From: Butyrivibrio sp.
GTDB lineage: Bacteria > Bacillota_A > Clostridia > Lachnospirales > Lachnospiraceae
Direction of reading: 5' to 3'
DNA length: 27,049 bases
Assembly (NCBI GenBank): GCA_024690635.1
Contig: JAILOW010000188.1
Location: forward strand, 1-27,049
Shown here: positions 1 to 7,101 of the stretch, in pieces
Layout of the letters: the number at the start of each line of letters is the position of its first letter
How positions within the stretch are numbered: the first letter of the stretch is position 1
Notes under the pieces: generated by a model
Database searches by the model: none
What the model saw: only the letters and a program-made list of their open reading frames with translations
Told to the model about the DNA's origin: nothing
Translations under genes and position numbers: made by a program

Positions 1-1
1 C

Positions 2-151
2 AAAGCCCCTGTCTGTCTGGATTTTGAGATAGAGCCCCTGCAAAAGGATGCGGACATTTACCTGCAGAATCCGCCTCGAATCGTCGGACAATCCCTATCA
101 AAACTCAGAAATATTCATCTAAATGTGATTTTTTCCATGATTATTTCATGA
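2..151 (+). CDS. Possible 3' end of an upstream gene (partial, unrecognised)
   Basis: One + strand frame is open from the window edge to a TGA at 149-151, giving 49 codons. The fragment matches no family I recognise. A terminator-like hairpin begins 16 nt after the stop, which is where the end of a gene is expected. Against it, the codons include several (CGA, CAA, CTA) that the neighbouring genes seldom use, and 49 open codons can occur by chance. No minus-strand frame is open across the same stretch. Low confidence. Confidence 0.3.
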   Translation, partial: KAPVCLDFEIEPLQKDADIYLQNPPRIVGQSLSKLRNIHLNVIFSMIIS

Positions 152-159
152 TTATGTCG

Positions 160-165
160 TATAAT
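160..165 (+). promoter_or_regulatory. Perfect -10 box (TATAAT), candidate promoter
   Basis: TATAAT lies 57 nt before the preferred start codon of the first membrane EAL-like gene. I see no good -35 at 16-18 nt, so this is only a candidate. Transcription starting about 7 nt downstream would begin inside the hairpin at 167-196. Confidence 0.35.
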
Positions 166-166
166 A

Positions 167-200
167 GTGTTGTCGGTTTATGGAAACCGGCAACACTTTT
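167..200 (+). terminator. Intrinsic terminator-like hairpin
   Basis: Arms 167-179 and 184-196 pair over 13 bp with one G-U pair, the loop is ATGG, and TTTT then CTTT follow. This is a canonical intrinsic terminator shape, placed after the possible upstream gene tail. The ATG at 180 that gives the longest reading of the next gene is inside the loop, which argues against that ATG being the true start. It could also act as a 5' leader hairpin if the TATAAT just upstream is a promoter. Confidence 0.65.
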
Positions 201-221
201 CTTTGTCGGGGCTTACGGCTG

Positions 222-2168
222 ATGCTGTATAATTTTTACTTTGATATTTGCGCTATATGTATACTTGTGACCATGGCCGTTACGTCGCTGTCCAGAAGGT
301 GGGTTCCCGCCTACAGGCAGAGGGCGTATACGTTGCTATACTTTTCTGTACTGATTGCCACACTTTCTGAACGTGTAGAGACCTATCTTCAGATGTTTCC
401 GGTTGATGCAGGCTGGTATCATCCTATGGAGATGGTGACCGGTTCCCTTTATTTTGTGGCACATCTTACTTCGGGATTTTTCTATCTGATCTACATTTTT
501 TCCGTTCTTGATATTTACGTGGATCTTCAAAGCTCCCATGACTTTTCCAGAGTTGCGCTGCCAAGCTGTATTGGCATACTTCTTGTGATTATCAATATCT
601 TTACACCCATTCTGTTTTATTATTCGGAAGACGGCAGATATCACAGGGGAAATTTTATCGTTCTCTTTTACCTGTTGGCGATATATTATCTGGCATTCGG
701 AGCTGTGAGCCTGTATAAATTCATGCATATTATGAGACGAAGGACCAGATCGGTGGTCACAGCCTTTGTTTGTCTTGTTGTCTCAGGCATGATCATACAG
801 TTCTTTGTCCCCACCGTGCTCATAGAGAATTTCTTTATGACCATCAGTATCACTCTTGTTTACATCACTCTTCAAAATCCCAGCGAGATGGTGGATGAGA
901 ACCTAAATATCCTTAACAGAAAGGCCTTTCTGGAAGGGCTTGATCTTAAGACCAACAGAAACAGCCCTCACGGAACGATCTTTGTATCAATTGACAATAT
1001 GAAGGCTCTCAGCGACGAGATCGGTTACAACCAGACTCAGGGAGTGCTTAAGAGGATCACCAAATATCTGAAAAAAGTCGGAAGATACGACTTCAGGCTT
1101 CAGACCTATACCTACAGATATTCGGAAAATGTTTTTGCTATAACCGTTCACTGTGAAGATGACAGAAGGATAGAAGCTCTTTTGTATGCTATTTCCAAAA
1201 GACTTACAGAGCCCTGGACTGCGGCAAACATGACCATCAGAGCCGAGGGACACTGCTTTCTTATAAAATACCCCGAGCATTATTCCGATACCTCTGAGCT
1301 TATGAGCAAGCTTGATATCATAATGAATGCCGTAACGGAAGACACAGAGCCCATCATTGACGTGGATAAACTCAACATCACGGAGATGAGACGTGAACTT
1401 GACTATGATCTTATGGCCAGGAGAAATCTTGATACCAAGAGCAGCATCATAAGATTCCAGCCCATGGTTTCCAAGATCTACAAGATGAACTATATCTGCG
1501 ATGTCATGGTATTTTTGACGGATGAGTACGGCAATGAGATCGATATGAGAGGTCATATACCGGATCCCGGCTCAACACAGTCTCTTATGGATACTGATGA
1601 GTACGTATACCGAAGAGCCTGCAGAGCGCTCACATTCTGGAACGACGGAGACAAAAACGGCAAATACCGCGCAGTTGTCGGCCTGAGCCAGGGAGAAATA
1701 TCCAGAACCGATTTCATCAGAAGGATAAAGAAAATCCTCAGGGAAGAGAGAACAGAACCCGGATGGATCTCAATAAAGCTCACCGAGACTACGATAACCA
1801 CAATGAATGCCATAGCAGAGAGAAACCTCAAGATGCTGGCAGACATGAAAGTGTCCATCATCGTGGACAAGTTCGGAAGCGGATACGGAAATATCAGCAA
1901 AATACTTGAACTTCCCGTCACCCAGGTAAACATCAATCATGAGATACTGGAAAAAGCTACTATATCCGGCGGAATGATGGACGTTGCCAAGGGAATTGTG
2001 AATCTTTTCCACGATATAAGTATTTTTGTCGGTGCATCCGATATTGAAAACGAACAGGATAAGCTCATAGCAGAAGAGCTTGGCTGTGATTACCTCATAG
2101 GTGATTTCATCGGACGACCTATGAAGGACAGCTCTTTTACTAAAATAATAGATGCTTATTATGACTAG
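222..2168 (+). CDS. Membrane protein with degenerate GGDEF and degenerate EAL domains
   Basis: 648 residues. The first ~220 are strongly hydrophobic with several membrane segments and end in a QNPSE sequence shared with the next gene. A GGDEF-like region (~235-390) lacks a GGDEF signature. The C-terminal ~240 residues align by eye with EAL domains, but key positions are changed: the EAL glutamate region reads DVMVFL (427 on), DDFG is DKFG (549-552), the conserved lysine of the LKID-type motif is lost, and the AEGVE loop reads VGASDIE. Phosphodiesterase activity is therefore unlikely; cyclic di-GMP sensing or control of its neighbour is an inference. I prefer the ATG at 222 over the ATG at 180, because the latter lies in a hairpin loop and the 222 start aligns with the N-terminus of the downstream paralogue. 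The ribosome site (GGGG at 208-211) is weak. Confidence 0.8.
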   Translation: MLYNFYFDICAICILVTMAVTSLSRRWVPAYRQRAYTLLYFSVLIATLSERVETYLQMFPVDAGWYHPMEMVTGSLYFVAHLTSGFFYLIYIFSVLDIYVDLQSSHDFSRVALPSCIGILLVIINIFTPILFYYSEDGRYHRGNFIVLFYLLAIYYLAFGAVSLYKFMHIMRRRTRSVVTAFVCLVVSGMIIQFFVPTVLIENFFMTISITLVYITLQNPSEMVDENLNILNRKAFLEGLDLKTNRNSPHGTIFVSIDNMKALSDEIGYNQTQGVLKRITKYLKKVGRYDFRLQTYTYRYSENVFAITVHCEDDRRIEALLYAISKRLTEPWTAANMTIRAEGHCFLIKYPEHYSDTSELMSKLDIIMNAVTEDTEPIIDVDKLNITEMRRELDYDLMARRNLDTKSSIIRFQPMVSKIYKMNYICDVMVFLTDEYGNEIDMRGHIPDPGSTQSLMDTDEYVYRRACRALTFWNDGDKNGKYRAVVGLSQGEISRTDFIRRIKKILREERTEPGWISIKLTETTITTMNAIAERNLKMLADMKVSIIVDKFGSGYGNISKILELPVTQVNINHEILEKATISGGMMDVAKGIVNLFHDISIFVGASDIENEQDKLIAEELGCDYLIGDFIGRPMKDSSFTKIIDAYYD

Positions 2169-2176
2169 AGGGACAA

Positions 2177-4147
2177 ATGGACGTAATCACCAACCCAAAG
2201 AATTACAACATAGCGTTCACTATTGCTTCGCTTGTGCTTTTGATCGTGACGCTGGTCATTCACCTTGCTGAGGATTCGCTTTACAACAGACAAAAGCAGC
2301 TTTTCGGAGCTCTTATTGTCGACGCCCTGATTTTAAATTGCATGGGACTTGTGCACAATCTGTGGCGTTACAGCGACTTTGTGAGAGGGTTTATTTCCTA
2401 TCCCGAAAATTGTGCCATTGTAATAATAGAAAAGATATGCGCATATCTTATAGCATACTTTTCCATGGTCTATGTTATGTCCATATTCCGTCTTGAAGCG
2501 GATACCTTATTCAAAAAAGTGGTTCTTATAGCTCCTACGGCCTATGTGATAGGTGTGTTTGTCAGCGGATTTATCACCGACTTTTTCTTTTACTTTAATC
2601 TGGACGGAGAGCTGAAATACAGATATCCTCAGGGGACATCTGTAAATATCGGAGTCTACCTGTATTTTATCTTTGCTTCCTATCTTTATTTCAAATACTG
2701 CAGATCCCTTAGTACCGAGAAGTTTGTTGCTCTTATTTTCTACTACATGCTTCTTTTAGCGGGAATACCCATCAGGATCATCACCAAGTCAAGCTCCATA
2801 TTTGAATTCAGCGCATCTCTTGCGCTTATTCTGTGTGTATATACTTTCCAGAATCCCAGCGAGTTTTCGGACAGAATGTCCGGAGCAGGCACCAAGAATG
2901 CCCTGAGCTTTGCCGTGTCCAATAATCTTTTGCAGAAAAAGAGATTTACCGTATTCGGCATCAGGATCGAAAGACTGGAAGTTATGCTTGGTTCGGAGTC
3001 TTTAGAGACATCGTCGGACCTTCTTATCCAGATCACTTCTTATCTTAAGAGACTTGGGACCGAGGGAAGCGTCTTTTATCCGGATGAAGGTATCTTTATG
3101 ATGATATTTGAAGATACGGACCCGGATGACCCCGTTATTGAAAAGACCTCCGATCTGATAAAGAGAAGATTCAGAGATTCCTTTACTCTCGGAGATAAAG
3201 AAATAAGGCTTTTTGAGAGCCCCTTTGCCATCGGACTTCCCGGGGAAGCGGACAGCCTTGATAAATTCAATGAGATCATAGTTGCCGTAAGGAAGGTCCT
3301 TAACAGACATAACAGAAATGTCCTTAGGGTTTCGGATCTTAACTTAAAGCATGTGGAGCATGACAAAAAGATCGACAGTATAGTAAAGCATGCTATGGAT
3401 GACGGGCTTTTGGAGGTTTATTACCAGCCCATTTATAATACAAAGACCGGGAAATACACAAGCTGCGAGGCACTTTTAAGACTTAAGGATCCTCAGCTTG
3501 GTTTCATTTCTCCTGCGGTGTTCATGCCGCTTGCAGAGCGAAACGGCAAGGTGCTCGAGATAGATAACTATGTTCTTTGCTCAGTTTGCGAGATGCTGGC
3601 TCATTCCGAGGCAGTAGCCCTTGGCATAGACTACGTGGAGGTTAATCTGTCGGTGGTTGACTGCATTCAGGCAAACATGGCTGATAATGTAATGAAGGTT
3701 TTGAAAAGATACGAGATCGCTGAGCATCAGATCAACTTTGAGATCACAGAGACCTACGAAAGAGGCATCAACTCTGTAATGAATGAGAATATCAGAAAGC
3801 TTGCGGAGCAGGGCATCAGATTTTCCATGGACGATTTCGGGACTGGCTATTCCAATATAGCCAGGATCTCCTATCTTCCCGTTGATATGTTCAAGCTGGA
3901 CAAGAGTATCGTTCAGGCGGCTTTTGAATCAAGAAAAGCCTACATGGTAATGCATAACCTTATAAAGATCATCAAGTCCATCGGCAAGAAGATCGTGGCT
4001 GAGGGAGTTGAGACACAGGAGCAGGCAGAGCAGATAATAAGACTTGGCTGTGACAGCATTCAGGGATTTTACTATGCAAGACCCATGCCCAGAAGGCAGT
4101 TTATAGAGTTCCTTCGCCAGCACAACGCTAAAGACAGTGCTTCCTGA
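2177..4147 (+). CDS. Membrane-anchored EAL-domain cyclic di-GMP phosphodiesterase
   Basis: 656 residues with the same layout as the gene before it: an N-terminal membrane region of ~220 residues ending in QNPSE, a GGDEF-like region without the GGDEF signature, and a full EAL domain. The EAL catalytic set is visible: EAL at 431-433, a VNLSVVD strand, FEITET, DDFGTGYS from 552, FKLDKSIV, AEGVETQEQ and QGFYYARP. EAL domains with these residues hydrolyse cyclic di-GMP to pGpG using divalent metal, so this should be an active enzyme whose membrane region senses an unknown signal. Its ATG is 8 nt past the previous stop, and the ribosome site AGAGGGA overlaps that stop, so the two are very probably cotranscribed and translationally coupled. 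Confidence 0.88.
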   Translation: MDVITNPKNYNIAFTIASLVLLIVTLVIHLAEDSLYNRQKQLFGALIVDALILNCMGLVHNLWRYSDFVRGFISYPENCAIVIIEKICAYLIAYFSMVYVMSIFRLEADTLFKKVVLIAPTAYVIGVFVSGFITDFFFYFNLDGELKYRYPQGTSVNIGVYLYFIFASYLYFKYCRSLSTEKFVALIFYYMLLLAGIPIRIITKSSSIFEFSASLALILCVYTFQNPSEFSDRMSGAGTKNALSFAVSNNLLQKKRFTVFGIRIERLEVMLGSESLETSSDLLIQITSYLKRLGTEGSVFYPDEGIFMMIFEDTDPDDPVIEKTSDLIKRRFRDSFTLGDKEIRLFESPFAIGLPGEADSLDKFNEIIVAVRKVLNRHNRNVLRVSDLNLKHVEHDKKIDSIVKHAMDDGLLEVYYQPIYNTKTGKYTSCEALLRLKDPQLGFISPAVFMPLAERNGKVLEIDNYVLCSVCEMLAHSEAVALGIDYVEVNLSVVDCIQANMADNVMKVLKRYEIAEHQINFEITETYERGINSVMNENIRKLAEQGIRFSMDDFGTGYSNIARISYLPVDMFKLDKSIVQAAFESRKAYMVMHNLIKIIKSIGKKIVAEGVETQEQAEQIIRLGCDSIQGFYYARPMPRRQFIEFLRQHNAKDSAS

Positions 4148-4166
4148 TGAAAAGTTGCAAAGGAAT

Positions 4167-4205
4167 TTGTCTCATAGTAAAATCTAACACATATTTTATT
4201 ATACT
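4167..4205 (+). promoter_or_regulatory. Candidate hisS promoter
   Basis: The 77-nt gap before hisS holds TTGTCT (4167-4172) 17 nt before CATATT (4190-4195), and separately TATACT (4200-4205). The first pairing gives a ~23-nt leader. The second would start transcription inside the ribosome site. There is no room for a T-box leader. Confidence 0.3.
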
Positions 4206-4224
4206 AAAGTAAGGATGGTATTTT

Positions 4225-5487
4225 ATGTCGTTAATAAAAAAGCCCGTAACAGGAATGAAGGATATACTTCCCGCAGAAATGCAGCTTCGTGATTACTGCA
4301 TCGGGATCATCAAAAAAACTTACGGCGAGTTTGGCTTTACATCAATAGAAACCCCTTGCGTTGAGTCTTTATCAAACCTCAACAGCAAGCAGGGAGGAGA
4401 AAACGAAAAGCTTATATTCAAGGTTATGAAAAGAGGCGAAAAGCTTAACCTTGAGACTGCAAAAGAGGAGAACGATCTTACTGATTCCGGACTTCGCTAT
4501 GATCTTACGGTTCCTCTTGTAAGATTTTATGCAAATCATGCAGGAGAACTTCCTTCTCCTTTCAAGGCTCTTCAGATGGGCAATGTATGGCGTGCTGACA
4601 GGCCTCAGAAGGGCAGATACCGCCAGTTCATGCAGTGTGATATCGATATTCTCGGCGAAGCTTCAAACCTTGCAGAGATAGAGCTTATCCTTGCCACCAC
4701 CACAACTCTCGGAAGGCTTGGATTTAAGGATTTCAAGATCCGCATCAATGACAGAAGGATGCTGAAAGCCATGGCAGCCTACAGCGGATTCCCCGAGGAG
4801 TCTTATGACAATGTCTTTATCACCCTTGATAAAATGGACAAGATAGGCATTGACGGCGTATCAGAGGAGCTTGCAAAAGAAGGCTTTTCACAGGATTCCA
4901 TCGACAAATACCTTGAGCTTTTCAGAGCTCTTTCAGAAAAGAGCGGCATTGATGGTATCGCCGTTATCGCAGAAAAGCTGGGAGACTTCCTTGACGCCGA
5001 GTTAAGAGAAAATCTCGAAGAGATCATAAGCTCTGTGGAAGCTACCAAAAATGCACAGTTTGAAATGGAGTTTGACCCCACTCTCGTAAGGGGAATGTCA
5101 TATTATACCGGCACTATTTTTGAAGTGGCTATGCCTCAGTACGGCGGAAGCTGCGGCGGTGGCGGAAGATACGACAAGATGGTCGGCAAATTCCTTGGAC
5201 AGGACACACCTGCCTGCGGATTCTCCATTGGTTTTGAGCGTATCATCATGATCATGATGGACGAAGGCTTCAAGATCCCTGAGTCATCAAGTCCGGTTGC
5301 CTTCCTTATAGAAAAAGGAATAAAGGGAGAGAGACTTTCGGAGATCATCGCAGAAGCTCAGAAAGAGCGTGCAGAGGGAAAAAGAGTCCTTGTTGTGCGT
5401 ATGAACAAAAACAAGAAGTTCCAAAAGCAGCAGCTTACGGAGCAGGGATATGATACATTCAAGGAGTTTTACGTAAATCCTTTTTAA
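4225..5487 (+). CDS. hisS: Histidyl-tRNA synthetase
   Basis: 420 residues, the usual bacterial length. Class II synthetase of the cytoplasm that charges tRNA-His. The N-terminus has the KDILP signature. Motif 2 includes RADRPQKGRYRQF near 122-134. The histidine-specific loop TLVRGMSYYTG lies near 284-294, and motif 3 (GFSIGFERI) near 331-340. The last ~75 residues fit a compact anticodon-binding domain. The histidine-specific loop and complete motif set argue for HisS rather than the HisZ paralogue. The start is supported by AAGGA at 4211-4215. In many Firmicutes aspS follows hisS; here a CNNM-type protein follows instead, 16 nt after the stop. Confidence 0.95.
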   Translation: MSLIKKPVTGMKDILPAEMQLRDYCIGIIKKTYGEFGFTSIETPCVESLSNLNSKQGGENEKLIFKVMKRGEKLNLETAKEENDLTDSGLRYDLTVPLVRFYANHAGELPSPFKALQMGNVWRADRPQKGRYRQFMQCDIDILGEASNLAEIELILATTTTLGRLGFKDFKIRINDRRMLKAMAAYSGFPEESYDNVFITLDKMDKIGIDGVSEELAKEGFSQDSIDKYLELFRALSEKSGIDGIAVIAEKLGDFLDAELRENLEEIISSVEATKNAQFEMEFDPTLVRGMSYYTGTIFEVAMPQYGGSCGGGGRYDKMVGKFLGQDTPACGFSIGFERIIMIMMDEGFKIPESSSPVAFLIEKGIKGERLSEIIAEAQKERAEGKRVLVVRMNKNKKFQKQQLTEQGYDTFKEFYVNPF

Positions 5488-5503
5488 CGATCGGAGGTAA
5501 AAC

Positions 5504-6796
5504 GTGGATATCCATGTGATCAGAGTGGTCATATTAGTCATCCTCGTGCTTTTATCGGCCTTTTTCTCATCGGCCGAGACGGCGCTTATGACTGCGAACA
5601 AAGTAAGGATGAAGGCTCTTTCCGATGAGGGCAACAAAAGAGCGGATCTTGTTTTAAAGATCTGCGAGGATACTCAGAAGATGTTATCCGCCATTCTCAT
5701 TGGAAACAATATCGTAAACTTAAGTGCTTCCGCGCTGATGACCGTGTTTGTGACAGATCTTTTCAGCGGCAATTATGTCATCGGTATCGGCACAGGTATA
5801 CTTACTCTGGTGGTTCTCATATTTGGCGAGATAATCCCCAAGACTGTGGCGACTGCCTACGCGGAGAGCATTTCTCTTGCTTATGCAAGGCCTATTATGG
5901 CTGTTATGGTGGTGATGACACCCATCAGCTTTGCCATCAACAAGCTGGCTTCCGGAATACTGAAGGTTATGCGCGTTGATGTCAACAGCAGACAGGCTAT
6001 GACAGAAAATGAGCTTAAGACCTACGTGGATGTTAGCCACGAGGACGGCATTATAGAAAGCGGTGAAAAGGAGATCATCTACAACGTATTTGATTTTTCC
6101 GATGCCGTGGCAAAAGACATTATGATCCCCAGGATCGATATGTCCTGCGTAAGCTCCGATGCGGACTATTCCGAAGTCATGAAGGTGTTCAAGGAAGAGA
6201 TGTACACCAGAATCCCTGTTTATGAAGGTAATGAACAGGACAACATCATCGGACTTATCAATGTAAAAGACCTGATCCTTTTAAAAGATAAAGATAACTT
6301 CAAGATCAAGGACTGCCTGAGAAAGGCATATTATACCTACGAATTTAAAAAGACAGCGGATCTTCTCATGGAGATGAGAGAAAAGACTCAGAACGTGGCT
6401 TTTGTCCTGTCTGAGTACGGAACCTGCGTTGGTATGATAACCCTTGAGGATCTTCTTGAAGAGATCGTGGGTGAGATCCGAGACGAGTACGACCTTGATG
6501 AGGAAGAGCTTATCAAGAACGTGGGCGGCAGAAGATATCTGGTTGAAGGCAATATGAAGCTTGATGATATCAATGACGCTCTTGGCACAAGCCTTGATTC
6601 CGAGGACTATGATTCCATAGGCGGTCTTATGATCGAAGCTCTGGACAGACTTCCCAGCTACGGCGAGACTGTTACACTTGAAGACGGCACCACTCTTACA
6701 GCCAGAGGCATTAAGAGAAACAGGATAACCAAGGTGCTTGTTACCGTAAATACACGTCCTGAAGAAGAAAATACAGATACTGAAAAAACACTTTAA
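5504..6796 (+). CDS. CNNM/CorC-HlyC family CBS-domain membrane protein
   Basis: 430 residues from a GTG start, set by GGAGG at 5493-5497. The N-terminal ~190 residues form a hydrophobic DUF21/CNNM transmembrane domain that includes GEIIPKT. A CBS pair follows (first from ~205 with IMIPRID, second ~275-335), then a CorC/HlyC C-terminal domain (~345-420). The family is linked to magnesium or other divalent-cation efflux, with CBS domains sensing nucleotide or metal; the old 'hemolysin' label is not a reliable function. It sits 16 nt behind hisS and probably shares its transcript. No terminator is evident after it. Confidence 0.88.
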   Translation: MDIHVIRVVILVILVLLSAFFSSAETALMTANKVRMKALSDEGNKRADLVLKICEDTQKMLSAILIGNNIVNLSASALMTVFVTDLFSGNYVIGIGTGILTLVVLIFGEIIPKTVATAYAESISLAYARPIMAVMVVMTPISFAINKLASGILKVMRVDVNSRQAMTENELKTYVDVSHEDGIIESGEKEIIYNVFDFSDAVAKDIMIPRIDMSCVSSDADYSEVMKVFKEEMYTRIPVYEGNEQDNIIGLINVKDLILLKDKDNFKIKDCLRKAYYTYEFKKTADLLMEMREKTQNVAFVLSEYGTCVGMITLEDLLEEIVGEIRDEYDLDEEELIKNVGGRRYLVEGNMKLDDINDALGTSLDSEDYDSIGGLMIEALDRLPSYGETVTLEDGTTLTARGIKRNRITKVLVTVNTRPEEENTDTEKTL

Positions 6797-6814
6797 TATT
6801 TTATGAAAATGTGT

Positions 6815-6854
6815 TATACTAACTCGATGTAAATAACTCGAAAAGTGGTATATT
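6815..6854 (+). promoter_or_regulatory. Candidate promoters and direct repeat upstream of the SCIFF gene
   Basis: Two -10-like boxes lie in the 85-nt gap: TATACT (6815-6820), and TATATT (6849-6854) preceded by TGG, which makes an extended -10. Between them TAACTCG occurs twice (6820-6826 and 6834-6840), spaced 14 bp start to start. This suggests regulated transcription of the peptide gene separate from the CBS-protein gene. The -35 elements are weak. Confidence 0.4.
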
Positions 6855-6881
6855 CCGCATTTTCAAGTAGGAGGCAATTTT

Positions 6882-7028
6882 ATGAAGCATGTTAAATCTT
6901 TAGTTACCAGGAATCTTAAGGAGTCAATGAAGAAGGGCGGATGCGGTGAGTGCCAGACATCATGCCAGTCAGCTTGCAAGACTTCTTGCACAGTAGGCAA
7001 TCAGAGCTGTGAGAAGCTTGGCAAGTAA
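6882..7028 (+). CDS. scfA: SCIFF ranthipeptide precursor (six Cys in forty-five residues)
   Basis: A 48-residue peptide starting MKHVKSLVTRNLKE, with a GGAGG ribosome site at 6870-6874. It has exactly six cysteines, at 21, 24, 28, 32, 36 and 43, in the block GCGECQTSCQSACKTSC followed by TVGNQSC. This is the near-invariant SCIFF family, found across Clostridia and modified by the radical SAM enzyme encoded next door. In the studied clostridial homologue CteA, the maturase makes a thioether between Cys32 and Thr37. Both residues are present at the same numbers here, so the same link is expected (inference). The N-terminal ~20 residues act as leader. The biological role of SCIFF peptides is still unsettled. 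No dedicated protease or ABC exporter is encoded nearby. Confidence 0.95.
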   Translation: MKHVKSLVTRNLKESMKKGGCGECQTSCQSACKTSCTVGNQSCEKLGK

Positions 7029-7056
7029 TTATTATTACCGATAAGAAAAGATCATG

Positions 7057-7084
7057 TCGGGCAGCGGCGATTGTCGCTGCTTGA
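7057..7084 (+). promoter_or_regulatory. Stem-loop between SCIFF precursor and maturase genes
   Basis: Arms 7057-7066 and 7075-7084 pair over 10 bp, two of them G-U, around an 8-nt loop. It starts 28 nt after the peptide stop and ends just before the maturase ribosome site (GGAG at 7093-7096). There is no U-tract, so it is not a standard terminator. A partial stop, a processing site or 3' protection of the peptide message are all possible. Confidence 0.5.
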
Positions 7085-7101
7085 TTTGTGTAGGAGTATT
7101 T

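Noticed and set aside
987..1556. Minus-strand open frame of 189 codons inside the first EAL-like gene
   Set aside because: It lies opposite a well-supported gene with clear domain homology, and has no ribosome site or recognisable product.
4148..4224. T-box or other riboswitch upstream of hisS
   Set aside because: The gap is only 77 nt and contains no T-box core or terminator hairpin.
7054..7101. Upstream start for the SCIFF maturase
   Set aside because: The ATG has no ribosome site, would translate the stem-loop, and adds residues not typical of the family. The ATG at 7102 has GGAG 5 nt upstream.
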